A stretch of DNA of 64,000 bases. Origin: Alphaproteobacteria bacterium LSUCC0719. Lineage in GTDB: Bacteria; Pseudomonadota; Alphaproteobacteria; Puniceispirillales; Puniceispirillaceae. This document shows positions 51,872 through 62,400 of this stretch, piece by piece. A model generated the notes under the pieces. It was not told the origin of the DNA, made no database searches, and saw only the letters and a list, made by a program, of their open reading frames with translations. The stretch covers positions 620,001 through 684,000 of the forward strand of contig JBFPJN010000001.1 of the NCBI GenBank assembly GCA_040839025.1. The letters are read 5' to 3'. The translations under genes were made by a program, and so were the position numbers. The number at the start of each line of letters is the position of its first letter. The stretch's first letter is position 1.

Positions 51872-52908
51872 CTGGGGCCAAGTCTCTCGCGCAATCTTTG
51901 CCGTGCCGCCTCCGTGCCATCGTGAAAAGTACCAAACCAGGCATCAAGTGGAAAATCCACACTGCCATAATTGCATTCGAAATACCGATGGTGAAGCTGA
52001 TGATGGAAATGCCCAACCAGCATCCGGCGGCTTTTGCCAAGCAGCAGTTCATGGAACCCGGTATGTCCAAAAATCGCCGACAGCGCCAGCATATAGCCAT
52101 GAAACATCACAAGCACAGGATGAGATGGCACTAGAAGATGAATCAAAAAAGAGCTGAAATATATCAGATGTTCAACAGGGTGCATGGAAATTCCAGACCA
52201 CGGCCCGATATTTACATTGCGGTGGTGAAGCGAATGAACATGGCGGTACAGAACGCTGGTATGCAGCAGACGATGCCCCCAGTAGAAATGGAAGGCCACC
52301 CAAGGGCCGGTAAAGAAAACCAGAATCAGGAACAGAACCGGACTGGCAGCAAAGGACACAGCCGGACTGCCGCCAGTGGCGTGGACCCACAGCACCAGCA
52401 CCTCATAGCCTGTCCAGATCGGTACACCGCTGGCCAGTGACCAGAACATGTTGTCATAAACCTGACTGCCGAAGGTGAATCGCGACCCGCCGCGATGCCC
52501 GAACCGGGCGACATATTTTCGGTCATCCCCCTGCCCGCGACGAACATAGAAAAACAGGTGAAAGCCGCCGGCAACAAGCAGCACCAGCCCGAAATTCAGC
52601 GCCAGCAAGGTGCCAATCCATCCCGGTGCCAGCACCGACATGTCACCGAGCAGCGGGCGAAGCGCCCACCATCCGGCGACGGCGATGACGAGGAACAGGC
52701 TGACCTCCGACAGGGTCAGCCAGTAATCTCGGTGATAGGCAATAATCCGGCGCCAGTTCCAGGGCCAGGCAAAGACAGGATTGTTTTCGATGGGCACGTC
52801 TGGCGCGAAATGCCATTCGCTGGCGTGGGCGTGCTGGGATTCCGCACCTGTTCCGGAAACCGTATCGGCAATCGTCTCGGAAACGGTGTCATTCGCGGGT
52901 GTCGTCAT
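51868..52908 (-). CDS. Sterol desaturase / fatty-acid hydroxylase family protein
   Basis: This 346-residue membrane di-iron protein has four or more helices and the histidine boxes HRLLH, HSLHHRN, and later HHQLHHRYFECNYG with HGYMLALSAIFGHTGFHE. These match the eight-His FA_hydroxylase motif. It should hydroxylate or desaturate a lipid. It is hydrophilic for its first ~55 residues. ATG 52908 is chosen; an upstream TTG at 52968 is possible. Confidence 0.85.
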   Translation of the reverse strand: MTTPANDTVSETIADTVSGTGAESQHAHASEWHFAPDVPIENNPVFAWPWNWRRIIAYHRDYWLTLSEVSLFLVIAVAGWWALRPLLGDMSVLAPGWIGTLLALNFGLVLLVAGGFHLFFYVRRGQGDDRKYVARFGHRGGSRFTFGSQVYDNMFWSLASGVPIWTGYEVLVLWVHATGGSPAVSFAASPVLFLILVFFTGPWVAFHFYWGHRLLHTSVLYRHVHSLHHRNVNIGPWSGISMHPVEHLIYFSSFLIHLLVPSHPVLVMFHGYMLALSAIFGHTGFHELLLGKSRRMLVGHFHHQLHHRYFECNYGSVDFPLDAWFGTFHDGTEAARQRLRERLGPR

Positions 52909-53392
52909 GGCATCCAACCAGTCAGGTTCACTCTCCCGAACGGTGCCAGAACTGATCCGAGGAAACAATCAAGTATCTCGCCTTATCCATTCTACGGTTG
53001 AACAAGGATCGAATGCTATGTCGGCCTTGTTGCCTGCCTTTAAGGCGATCAGGTGGAGCCCCTCTATCAACCTTTATAATTCTCACTGACAGATAAAAGA
53101 AAGTTACCAGTGTTACACTCTTTTTCAGGAAATCAACTTGGGCATGACTAACAATTATGTCATCACGAAAGATATCCCGCGCGAAGGCACTTCGGGTGCT
53201 AGAGAAAACTAGTGGGCGGTGCGCGTATTGCCCCGCGTCATATTCTTCGTCTTGTCGACTTCGCCGATGACCCGCCGGAATGAGGCCTCCAGCCGAACTC
53301 CCTTTCGCTTGCCGCCGGGCCAGAAATTGCGCTTTGCGTTCATTCACTTGTTTTCTTTCATAATGCAGCTTGTTCTGGTTCTCTCCAGACGA
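52909..53392. other. Non-coding stretch, no gene recognised
   Basis: The 484 bp between the sterol desaturase start and the three-gene unknown operon contain only short frames without coding look. It probably includes the desaturase promoter. I see no repeats or RNA genes here. Confidence 0.45.
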
Positions 53393-53755
53393 TCATTCCA
53401 GACTTTCAAAGCATATGATTTCGGCACCGTTGCGAACCATCGTCACGATTTTGGATTTGGCCCCTGCGTCTCCTTGATCGTGCTTTATTTCAAGACCAAG
53501 AGGGATGTGCCAATCATAGATATCAAGAACCATCAGTCGCCGCCTGGCAGGTGTGAAAAGACTGTATTCTGGAGCGGCACCGTTGATCGCTTCCGAAGGT
53601 GAAGCACCGTCGAGACGTCTTTCCATGATGATTGCGGCCAGTCTGCCAAAGGCAGCGCAGGCATCAACTTCGTCAACCGTAGCGGCATGCAGCGACCGCA
53701 TTGGCAGAGCCGTAATCAACACCGCAAGAATTGTGGCGGGGTTGGGTCGTTTCAT
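53393..53755 (-). CDS. Exported protein of unknown function, third gene of a coupled trio
   Basis: This is a 120-residue protein with a signal peptide (TILAVLITALPMRSLHA). The mature domain has two cysteines (DACAAF and IICFESLE) and an acidic-hydrophobic mix. It overlaps the preceding gene by four bases (ATGA). No family was recognised. Confidence 0.6.
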   Translation of the reverse strand: MKRPNPATILAVLITALPMRSLHAATVDEVDACAAFGRLAAIIMERRLDGASPSEAINGAAPEYSLFTPARRRLMVLDIYDWHIPLGLEIKHDQGDAGAKSKIVTMVRNGAEIICFESLE

Positions 53756-53931
53756 TGTTCGAACTCGGCGTTTTGTTCGCATGTTTGGTCGCGCACATGG
53801 GGTGGCTTCATGGGGTTGTCAATTAGGCCTTCAGCCTCGGCTTTATCCAGCCATTCCCAGTCTTCGCCCTTCATGTGGTATGGCCGGTTGATGGGCCGGT
53901 TGCCCTTCCGCGATTTTGACCGGTCGGTCAT
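53752..53931 (-). CDS. Small basic protein of unknown function, second gene of a coupled trio
   Basis: This 59-residue protein starts MTDRSKSRKGNRPINRPYHM and continues with KGEDWEWLDKAEAEGLIDNP. Its ATG overlaps the preceding stop by one base (TAATG), with GGAAGG upstream. It may be a DNA- or RNA-binding or adaptor protein; no family was recognised. Confidence 0.55.
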   Translation of the reverse strand: MTDRSKSRKGNRPINRPYHMKGEDWEWLDKAEAEGLIDNPMKPPHVRDQTCEQNAEFEQ

Positions 53932-54314
53932 TAGACCGGCCTTCCACCATCTGGGCATGGGTTTCCGCCCAACGCCTGACGCAGCGATTCGCGCTGGAAA
54001 TGCCCGATTGTCCATTCACCCCGGATTTCGTTCCACTGGTAAAAGGTCGCCTTGGGCTTTGTAACCTCCCTGACCCAGGCAGAAATGTTGCCAATCGCGG
54101 TACTGGCAATCTTTCGATCTTCCGCCGTCTCTACCACCCGTCCCTTGAAGGCGTTGATGCTGGCACTGGTGACAACCTGCTGGTTGGCGAGTGATCGCAG
54201 GATATACAGGTGCAGGTCTGACTGTGGCGCGGCCCTTGCCTTCTCAATGACCTGCGACCACTGATCAGTGGTGAGTTCAAAGTCCTCATAATTCTCCTGA
54301 CCGGCATGGGTCAT
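53931..54314 (-). CDS. Protein of unknown function, first gene of a coupled trio
   Basis: This 127-residue protein is soluble and starts MTHAGQENYEDFELTTDQW. It contains DLHLYILRSLANQQVVTSASIN and TFYQWNEIRGEWTIGHF, rich in aromatic residues. GGAGGGG sits a few bases before the ATG. No family was recognised. The trio is flanked by tRNA-Glu on the upstream side. Confidence 0.6.
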   Translation of the reverse strand: MTHAGQENYEDFELTTDQWSQVIEKARAAPQSDLHLYILRSLANQQVVTSASINAFKGRVVETAEDRKIASTAIGNISAWVREVTKPKATFYQWNEIRGEWTIGHFQRESLRQALGGNPCPDGGRPV

Positions 54315-54429
54315 CCGCCCCTCCCTCATCGACTGCAGCCGGTTGCCCGGCAAACCCGAAAGGTTAGATGAAAGAGGTTAAAAAATCGTCAAGTTCACGG
54401 AGGAAAATGGACCGTCAAAAGGATACCAG

Positions 54430-54465
54430 AAACAAAAAACCTCCGAAACCGAATGGTTTCAGAGG
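54430..54465 (-). terminator. Intrinsic terminator of tRNA-Glu
   Basis: A stem CCTCtGAAACC / GGTTTCgGAGG with a four-base loop (54440-54465) is followed on the minus strand by TTTTTTGTTT (54439-54430). It begins 4 bp after the tRNA 3' end. Confidence 0.88.
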
Positions 54466-54468
54466 TGA

Positions 54469-54544
54469 TGGCATCCCGTACGAGATTCGAACTCGTGTTG
54501 CCGCCGTGAAAGGGCGGTGTCCTAGACCCCTAGACGAACGGGAC
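54469..54544 (-). tRNA. tRNA-Glu(TTC)
   Basis: A complete 76-base cloverleaf with encoded CCA (54471-54469). It has the acceptor arm GTCCCGT/ACGGGAT, the anticodon loop CTTTCAC (anticodon TTC) and the T loop AGTTCGAATCT. Confidence 0.96.
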
Positions 54545-54637
54545 ACTGTGGTTGCACGTTATGTAGTCAAAACGGCACGGCAAATCAACCCGGTTTTTTT
54601 GCTTTTGACATGCTGTCCGGCTTTCCCGCCCGACAGG

Positions 54638-56467
54638 TCACGACAGGCGCGGCGCGGCGTCCTCAATCTCGAACTGCATGGCGCGTCCACCGCGGAAATG
54701 ATCGCGGCGCACCCGCCCCAGAACATGCAGCGGTGCGCCGTCGCGCGCCGACAACAACGCCTCGCCGAATGGTGTCCCGCCAGCCTGAAACGCAATCGCC
54801 GACAAGGTCGTGCCACTGCCATCATCGAGCCGGCAGGAAATATGCGCGCCATCACGCCCGATGGCCTTGGCAAATCCGATCCGGCAGTCGGGAAGCGCAA
54901 ATCGCGGCTCCGGATTGCCGCTGCCAAACGGTCCCAGCCTGTCCAGCCAGTCGGCAAGTTCCGGCAATACACCTGCCGTACTCAACAGGCCTGCCACCTG
55001 CCGGACCGGGCGCGGCACCTCTGCGCCGATCTCGGACGCAAAGCGGCGGCAGAGGAATTCATGAAATTCATCCATCCGATCCGCATCAACGGAAAAGCCG
55101 GCCGCCATGTCATGCCCGCCTCCCCCGGCCAGAATACCGGCCTGCTGCGCCGCGATAACAGCACTGCCAAGTCTGAAGCCGGGGATGGATCGCCCCGAAC
55201 CCTTGCCAGCCGGCACCGTTCCACCGGCATCCGGGCCATCACCAAAAGCGACAACGCAAGCCGGTTTGCCAAGCGCCTCGCGAAGACGCCCGGCAACGAT
55301 ACCGATCACGCCTTCATGCCAGCTCTGATGGCCAACAAGGACCACGGGCCGGTCATCCTGCCGGACCGCCAGATCCATGGCATGGGCACGGATTTCCTGT
55401 TCGATTTCACGTCGACGGTTATTCAGTTCGTCAAGCGATGCGGCAATGGCGCCAGCCTCGTCACCGGCTGTCGCCGACAGCAGCCGCACGCCAAGATCAG
55501 AGGCACCGATCCTGCCACCGGCATTGATCCGGGGGCCAAGCAGGAATCCAAAGGTATGGCCGGTCGGCGGTGTGTTCAGACCAGCCTGATCGGCAAGGCA
55601 GGCAAGACCAAGATTGCTGCGCTGCGCCAGCACCTTCAGCCCCTGCGCGACAAAGGCCCGGTTAACACCGGTCAGCGGCACGACATCACAGACAGTGGCC
55701 AGCCCGACAATATCCAGCTGACGGATCAGGTCGGGTGCCGGTCGGCCATCAGTGAAAAAATTCCTGCCCCGCAATTCACGAAGCAGCGCCACAAGCACGA
55801 TGAAGGTCACTCCCGCCGCACAAAGATGTCCATAAAGGCCATCCTCGTCGAGCCGGTTCGGGTTGATGACGCTGTGGGCCGGCGGCAGATCAGGTCCGGC
55901 AAGATGATGGTCAACGACAATCACATCGATCCCGGTGCTGGCAACAGCGGCAAGCGGCGCATGTGCGTTGATCCCGCAATCCACTGTGATGATCAGACCC
56001 GCACCACGCTGCTGCAGGGCCTGAAGCGCGGCCGCATTGGGGCCATATCCCTCGCGCATGCGGTCTGGAATATGGACATCGACAGCCAGGCCAAGCATCC
56101 CCAGGACATTCACAAGAAGCGCCGCCGCCGCCGCGCCATCGACATCGTAATCCCCGAAGACCCCAACCGGCGTTCCCGCCTCGACAGCATCGGCAAGCCG
56201 CGCCGCCGCCCGGTCCATATCGCGAAAGCGCGACGGATTGGGAAGCAGGTCACGAAGCTTTGGATCAAGAAACTGATCGATTGTCAGGTCACCAAGATCA
56301 CGCCCGGCCAGAAGTCTGCTGACAGAAAGCGGCATATCGCTGAATTGCTGGGAAATGGCGGCGGCATGGCGGTCGAGTTCGTCGCCCTGACGGATTGACA
56401 GCGCAGCTTCCCATCGCGCATTGGTCAGCGACGATTCAACTCCGAGAAAGGCCGCTGCGCCGTTCAA
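54638..56467 (-). CDS. recJ: Single-stranded-DNA-specific exonuclease RecJ
   Basis: This 609-residue DHH-family nuclease has VFGDYDVDGAAAAALLVNVL (motif DYDVDG with metal Asps), IITVDCGINAH, VDHHLAGPDLPPAHSVINP (DHH motif), and the C-terminal DHHA1 block GGHDMAAGFSVD. It degrades single-stranded DNA 5' to 3' in recombination and mismatch repair. It starts with TTG at 56467, after GGAGGG; its start abuts the hom stop. Confidence 0.95.
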   Translation of the reverse strand: MNGAAAFLGVESSLTNARWEAALSIRQGDELDRHAAAISQQFSDMPLSVSRLLAGRDLGDLTIDQFLDPKLRDLLPNPSRFRDMDRAAARLADAVEAGTPVGVFGDYDVDGAAAAALLVNVLGMLGLAVDVHIPDRMREGYGPNAAALQALQQRGAGLIITVDCGINAHAPLAAVASTGIDVIVVDHHLAGPDLPPAHSVINPNRLDEDGLYGHLCAAGVTFIVLVALLRELRGRNFFTDGRPAPDLIRQLDIVGLATVCDVVPLTGVNRAFVAQGLKVLAQRSNLGLACLADQAGLNTPPTGHTFGFLLGPRINAGGRIGASDLGVRLLSATAGDEAGAIAASLDELNNRRREIEQEIRAHAMDLAVRQDDRPVVLVGHQSWHEGVIGIVAGRLREALGKPACVVAFGDGPDAGGTVPAGKGSGRSIPGFRLGSAVIAAQQAGILAGGGGHDMAAGFSVDADRMDEFHEFLCRRFASEIGAEVPRPVRQVAGLLSTAGVLPELADWLDRLGPFGSGNPEPRFALPDCRIGFAKAIGRDGAHISCRLDDGSGTTLSAIAFQAGGTPFGEALLSARDGAPLHVLGRVRRDHFRGGRAMQFEIEDAAPRLS

Positions 56468-57784
56468 TCATCCCTCCTGATCGGCACTCATGATAGGCAT
56501 CGAGACTGGAGGTGCCTGAACACAGGACAGGGCTTCGATCTCGTTCAGCGCCTTCATCAAACGATCAACCGACACATCATGGGTTGTCATCACCAGCGCC
56601 ACAACATCCTGCGGGGCACGCCCCTGCTGGAGCAGCGATTCAACGGAAATGTCATGCGCCTGCAGCACCGATGTCACATCGGCAAGAACGCCGGGCTTGT
56701 CGACAACCATCAGCCGCACATAGAACGGTGTGTCCGGCCCACCTCCATTGACAACCTTGGTGCCATCTCGAAGCGCCGCCACAGGCCGCCCGAATGTATG
56801 GGGAATCCGTCCGGCAGCGATGTCGACCAGATCCGACAATACGGCAGAGGACGTCGGGCCGGCCCCGGCACCGGGGCCGGTCAGGACGGTGGCGCCGACA
56901 GGCTCGCCTTCAAAGGCAACAGCATTGAGAACACCGTCAACCTTGGCAAGCTGTGTTGTTGTCGGCAGCAGGCATGTCTGCATCCGCGGCATCTGTCCCG
57001 GCTCGGCGACACCAACAAGCTTGATCCGGAAGCCAAGCTGCGCGGCATAGGCAAAATCCACTGCCGACACGTCACGAATGCCGGAGATCGCCACATGATC
57101 AAATTGCGGCGTCTGGCCAAAAGCGATCGCCGCCAGAATCGTCAGCTTGTGCGCGGCATCGATCCCGTCGACGTCAAGCGACGGTTCGGCCTCGGCATAG
57201 CCAAGCTTCTGTGCATCGGCAAGAACATCTGCAAATGCCTCGCCGGTTCGCTCCATGCGGGTCAGAATATAGTTGCAGGTACCATTCAGGATTCCAGAGA
57301 CACGGCTGATGCTGTTGGCGGCAAGCCCCTCGCGCAGTGCCTTGACCGCCGGAATGCCACCGGCAACGGCAGCTTCAAACATCAGCCCGACATTGTTTGC
57401 CTCAGCCAGCGCGGCCAGTTCGGCACCATGATGGGCCAGAAGCGCCTTGTTGGCAGTGACAACATGCTTTCCCGACGCAAGCGCATCGCGCACAAGATCA
57501 AGCGCCACCCCCTGCTCACCCCCAATCATCTCGACAACGATATCGACATCCTCGCGGGTCGCGATATCGGCGGCATTGTCCTCCCAGGTCATGCCGGCCA
57601 TGTCGAAACCGCGATCGGTATTTCGGCTGCGGGCGCTGATGGCGGTAATCACAAAGGGTCTGCCGGCAACAGCAGCGATCTCCGCACCACGATGGCTGAG
57701 CTGGCGCGCCACTTCGCCGCCAACGACGCCAAGACCGGCGATGCCGACACGAAGCTGCTGATTGAGGTGTTTGTCAGATGGCAT
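56468..57784 (-). CDS. hom: Homoserine dehydrogenase
   Basis: This 438-residue enzyme has an N-terminal NAD(P) domain (VGIAGLGVVGGEVARQL), the catalytic block MEAAVAGGIPAVKALREGLAAN, the dimer domain GFRIKLVG, and a C-terminal ACT domain (FYVRLMVVDKPGVLADVTSVL) that senses threonine. It converts aspartate semialdehyde to homoserine for threonine and methionine synthesis. It precedes recJ directly, with no gap. Confidence 0.95.
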   Translation of the reverse strand: MPSDKHLNQQLRVGIAGLGVVGGEVARQLSHRGAEIAAVAGRPFVITAISARSRNTDRGFDMAGMTWEDNAADIATREDVDIVVEMIGGEQGVALDLVRDALASGKHVVTANKALLAHHGAELAALAEANNVGLMFEAAVAGGIPAVKALREGLAANSISRVSGILNGTCNYILTRMERTGEAFADVLADAQKLGYAEAEPSLDVDGIDAAHKLTILAAIAFGQTPQFDHVAISGIRDVSAVDFAYAAQLGFRIKLVGVAEPGQMPRMQTCLLPTTTQLAKVDGVLNAVAFEGEPVGATVLTGPGAGAGPTSSAVLSDLVDIAAGRIPHTFGRPVAALRDGTKVVNGGGPDTPFYVRLMVVDKPGVLADVTSVLQAHDISVESLLQQGRAPQDVVALVMTTHDVSVDRLMKALNEIEALSCVQAPPVSMPIMSADQEG

Positions 57785-57864
57785 GGTGGTTCACTTCCAC
57801 GGATCAAAAAGGCCCGTCAGATGTAGCCGCTGCCGCTGCAATATACAAGCCGAAGCGAGACAAA

Positions 57865-58857
57865 CTAGCCTGTTGCCAGCAGGACAGCGCCGGACCGATT
57901 GCCAGCCTCGACCAGCTGATGCGCCCGTGCCGCCTGCGCCAGCGGCAGGGTGTCCTGAACCGGCACATCCAGAACCCCACGTTCCAGCATATCGCCGACA
58001 ATGGCGGCATAGGCCGCAGCCTCCTCTGCTGCCAGCAGATAGACAAGGATCGATGACAGGGTGATGTTCTTGAACATCATCTTCAGGAACGGCAGGTCAA
58101 CCGAGGGCTGTTTTACCGAGCCGAACCCGACAATCGTTCCCTTTGCAGCCAGAAGATCGATATTGGCCTCGATATTCACACCACATTCCGGATCGATGAT
58201 CCGGCTGATCTCCGCCCCGCCGGCGGCGGCCCTGACCGCGCCGACGAGATCAGGCGACTGATAATCAAGAACAGCCACCGCACCGGCATCACCAATTCTG
58301 TCGGCGCGCGCCATATTGCCTGTGGTCGCGATCACAGTGGCCCCACTGTCAACGGCAATCTGCACCGCAAGCCGCGCCACGGTGCCACCGCCACCATGAA
58401 TCAACAATGTCTCACCATCGACCGGACCGTCCTTCAGCACTGCATAGGCCGCGGTCAGTGCCGGAATGCCCAACGCTGCGCCAACCTCGAACCCTACACT
58501 GTCGGGAAGCTGGTGGACACAGCCGGCATCAAGGGTGATGAATTGTGCCGCGGTGCCGTGCGCGCGCTGCCACTGTCCATTACGAACAAACACACGCGCC
58601 CCGACCAAAGCCGGGTCACCGCCTGCGCCAACAGCCTCAACAACTCCGGCACCGTCGCTATGCGGGATGATCCGGGAAAATGCCATCGGCCGCGATCCGG
58701 CCCGCACCTTGACATCAGACGGATTGACCCCCGAGGCGTGAAGGCGAACCAGCACCTCGCCGGGTTCCGGCGTGGGAATGGGAAGCTCGCCACTGACGAG
58801 AACATCCTGCGCCGCGCCCTGTGTCTCGTACCAGACTGCCTGCATCATTTCGGTCAT
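57865..58857 (-). CDS. NADPH:quinone reductase-like MDR oxidoreductase
   Basis: This 330-residue member of the zinc-free QOR group has an N-terminal GroES-like fold with NPSDVKVRAG and PHSDGAGVVEAVG. The Rossmann motif is LLIHGGGGTVARLAVQIA, and IIDPECGVNIE also occurs. It lacks the zinc-ligand loop. It reduces a quinone or an enone with NADPH. A MarR regulator gene lies upstream on the same strand, 43 bp away. Confidence 0.87.
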   Translation of the reverse strand: MTEMMQAVWYETQGAAQDVLVSGELPIPTPEPGEVLVRLHASGVNPSDVKVRAGSRPMAFSRIIPHSDGAGVVEAVGAGGDPALVGARVFVRNGQWQRAHGTAAQFITLDAGCVHQLPDSVGFEVGAALGIPALTAAYAVLKDGPVDGETLLIHGGGGTVARLAVQIAVDSGATVIATTGNMARADRIGDAGAVAVLDYQSPDLVGAVRAAAGGAEISRIIDPECGVNIEANIDLLAAKGTIVGFGSVKQPSVDLPFLKMMFKNITLSSILVYLLAAEEAAAYAAIVGDMLERGVLDVPVQDTLPLAQAARAHQLVEAGNRSGAVLLATG

Positions 58858-58900
58858 TCAGCTTTGTCCATCCGTTGGGGTGGCAATGTGGGATCCGGCG

Positions 58901-59431
58901 TCACAGATTGGTCGCGCTTCGCGCCGCCTGATCATACAGTCCTGACAAGACGCGCAACTGGCGCGCCAGCTCTGACAGGCTGGAGGCGTCCACCTCGCCA
59001 AGCGCGGAAAAAGCATCAACAAGGCAGGTCTCGCGGATCTTGCGATAGCGTTTGATCAATTGCTGGCCGCGCTCGGTGGTGCTGTAGAGAACCTCCTTGC
59101 CCTGCTTTTCACGATCAATCAGCCCCGCTCGAAACAGCTTCTTCAGGGCATAATTGACAACATGCGTATCCGCGACATTCAACTTGAAGCATATGTCGGC
59201 CAGTTTCTTGGCACGGCCCCGGTGATTGACCGAATGCAGGCTCAGAATGTCGATCACGCCAAGATCGGCCATTTCGGGAAAATCGGCCTGTGCCGCCGCG
59301 GTGCCACGCATCATCCACAGATTGAATGCGTTGCTGGCGACAATCAGGCCATATTCCACCTCGCTCAGCTCGGCGGCCTTGTCGGACACCAGATGCGCTG
59401 ATGAGACAATCCGTTGACCGGTGGTATTCAT
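58901..59431 (-). CDS. MarR-family winged-helix regulator
   Basis: This 176-residue protein has a winged-helix core (LHSVNHRGRAKKLADICFKLNVADTHVVNYALKKLFRAGLIDREKQGKEVLYSTTERG) between long dimerisation helices. It begins 17 bp after the 5-oxoprolinase gene and is followed by the quinone reductase gene. It probably controls this operon through a site near 63111-63148. The ligand is unknown. Confidence 0.85.
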   Translation of the reverse strand: MNTTGQRIVSSAHLVSDKAAELSEVEYGLIVASNAFNLWMMRGTAAAQADFPEMADLGVIDILSLHSVNHRGRAKKLADICFKLNVADTHVVNYALKKLFRAGLIDREKQGKEVLYSTTERGQQLIKRYRKIRETCLVDAFSALGEVDASSLSELARQLRVLSGLYDQAARSATNL

Positions 59432-59448
59432 GCCACAGCCCCCGACTG

Positions 59449-62400
59449 TCAGTCGTCAGCGCGGCCAAAGCCGCCACCGCCGGGTGTTTCGATCACAAAG
59501 ACATCGCCCGGCTGCATCGCCCGCAGGTCGGTTGCTGTCAGCTCTTCGACACTGCCGTCGCTTCGTTCAACCCAGTTGCGTCCGACCGCCCCGTCACCGC
59601 CACCTGCCATACCATAGGGCGGGACAATGCGGTGATTGGCCAGAATGACCGCCTCCATCGCTTCAAGGAACCTCGTGCGCCTGCGCACCCCGTTACCGCC
59701 ATGATGCCGTCCAACACCGCCGGAACCGTCCCGGATCTCGAAGCTTTCCAACAGAACCGGATAGCGCCATTCCAGCACTTCGGGATCTGTCAGCCGGCTG
59801 TTGGTCATATGGGTATGGACAGCATCACAGCCGTCAAAATCAGGCCCGGCACCCGACCCGCCACACAGCGTTTCATAATACTGGTAGGCATCATTGCCAT
59901 AGATGAAGTTGTTCATCGTTCCCTGCGCCGCCGCCATGACCCCAAGCGCCCCATAGAGCGTGTCGGTGACAATCTGCGATGTCTCGACATTGCCGGCAAT
60001 CACCGCCGCCGGATATTGCGCCTGCAGCATGCAATCATCGGGAAGGATAATGGTGATCGGTTTCAAACAGCCCTCATTCATCGGGATGTCATCATCGACA
60101 AGCGTTCGGAACACATAGAGGACAGCCGCCCGGCAGACCGCCGCCGGCGCGTTGAAATTATTCGCGCCCTGCGGACTGGTGCCGGTGAAGTCAACCGTGG
60201 CAGCACGGTTCCTGTGGTCGATGCTGATTTTCACGCTGACCTGCTGGCCATTGTCCATCGGATAGACGAATTCACCATCACTCAGCACATCGATCACCCG
60301 GCGCACCGATTCCTCGGCATTGTTCTGGACATGCGTCATATAGGCAAGAACGGTATCCAGACCGAACTGACCGACCATTTTCTGCAGTTCCTGAACACCC
60401 TTTTCATTGGCGGCAAGCTGTGCCCGCAGATCGGCGATGTTCTGTTCAGAATTGCGCGCCGGATAGAGCGCACCTTCGAGAACCTCGATCATCTCGGCCT
60501 CGCGGTAGACGCCCTGATCGACAAGTTTGAAATTGTCGATCAGCACACCTTCCTCGTCGATATGCGCTGAATCAGGTGGGGCCGACCCGGGTGTCTTGCC
60601 GCCAACATCGGGGTGGTGCCCACGACAAGCCACGAAGAACAGGATTTCGTCCCGCTCAAAGACCGGCGTGATTATGGTGATATCGGGAAGATGCGTGCCG
60701 CCATTATAGGGGTTGTTCAGAACATAGGCATCGCCAGGCCTGATGCGGCCCTCATTGTCGCGAAGCACCGCGCGCACCGATTCGCCCATCGAGCCGAGAT
60801 GCACCGGCATGTGCGGCGCGTTGGCAATCAGCGATCCCGTTGAATCGAAAATGGCACATGAAAAATCCAGCCGCTCCTTCACATTCACCGACAACGCCGT
60901 GTTCTGGAGCGTGTAGCCCATCTGTTCGGCAATCGACATGAACAGATTGTTGAACACCTCCAGCATCACCGGGTCACAGTCGGTGCCGATGGCGACACGT
61001 TCCGGCCGTGCCACAACCCGCCGCAGCACCAGATTGCCAATATCTGTCATCTCGGCCTGCCATCCCGGCTCGACAATGGTTGTTGCTGTTGCCTCGATGA
61101 TCAGGGCGGGTCCGTCGATCCTGCCCCCGGCGGGAATGGCGTCGCGCTGATGGACCGGCGCCGTGACGGGTTGCCCACCCATATAGGCCTCGACCATTGC
61201 CTGTGGGCCGGCAGCGTCGCCGACCGCGGCATGCGGTGTTGATTCAAGGTCGAATGTCAGACCGATGGTCTCGACCGAAATGGTGGCGGCAATCACCTTC
61301 TTGCCCGGCATGACAAAGCCGAACCGCGCCCGATAGGCACGTTCATAGGCCGCCGCCATCCCATCAACCGGCCCATAGGGAACCTCGAGCGAGGTGTCCG
61401 AGCCATCATAGCGAAGATGAACATAGCGGCGCGTCTCGGTGCGATCGCCGGAAATCCCCTGTCCGGCCACTTCAGCCTCTGAAACAGCGGCAAGTTCATC
61501 CAGTTCCTGTTCGAGGCGCGGCACCAGAGCGTCGATCAACGGCGCCTCGATGGTCCGTTCACGAAGCGCGCGCACATCGGCAAGCCCCATGCCATAGGCC
61601 GACAGGACGCCGGCAAAGGGGTGAACCAGAACCGTGTTCATGCCAAGCACATCGGCAATCAGGCAGGCATGCTGGCCACCGGCTCCACCAAAACATTGCA
61701 GCGCGTAGTCGGTGACATCATACCCGCGTTGCACGGAGATTTTCTTGATGGCATTGGCCATGTTCTCGACCGCGATCCGCAGGAATCCGTCGGCAAGCTC
61801 CTCGGGCGTGCGGCGAATGCCCGTCGCCGCCTCAACCTCATCCGCCATAGCGGTGAATTTCTCACGCACCGCCTCGGCATCCAGCGGCGCGTCCTGGCCG
61901 GGGCCGAAGACATGTGGAAAGAAATCCGGCTGAAGCTTGCCAAGCATGACGTTGCAGTCGGTGACCGCCAGCGGCCCGCCACGACGATAGCAGGCTGGCC
62001 CCGGATTGGCGCCGGCGCTTTCCGGGCCGACACGGAACCGCGCCCCGTCGAACTGGCACAGCGACCCGCCACCGGCGGCGACAGTATGGATCAACAGCAT
62101 CGGCGCCTGCATCCGCACGCCGGCCACAACCGTTTCAAAGACACGTTCATAGGCGTTTTCGTAATGCGCGACATCGGTCGAGGTGCCACCCATGTCAAAG
62201 GTGATGACCTTGTCAAACCCGGCCTGCTCGGCGGTCCTGACGGCACCGACAATGCCACCGGCCGGCCCGGACAGGATGGCGTCCTTGCCCTGGAACAGGC
62301 TGGCCCCCTTCAGGCCGCCATTCGACTGCATGAATTGCAGGTTCACACCGCCAAGCGCGTCGGCGATCCGGTCGATATAGCGGCGCAGAATCGGTGACAG

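Noticed and set aside
54368-56398. A 676-codon open frame on the plus strand opposite recJ
   Set aside because: It is antisense to a certain recJ, has no family features and low-complexity basic composition. It arises from GC-rich codon bias on the other strand.
59326-60570. A 414-codon frame opposite the MarR gene and the 5-oxoprolinase gene
   Set aside because: It overlaps two well supported genes in antisense and shows no motif.
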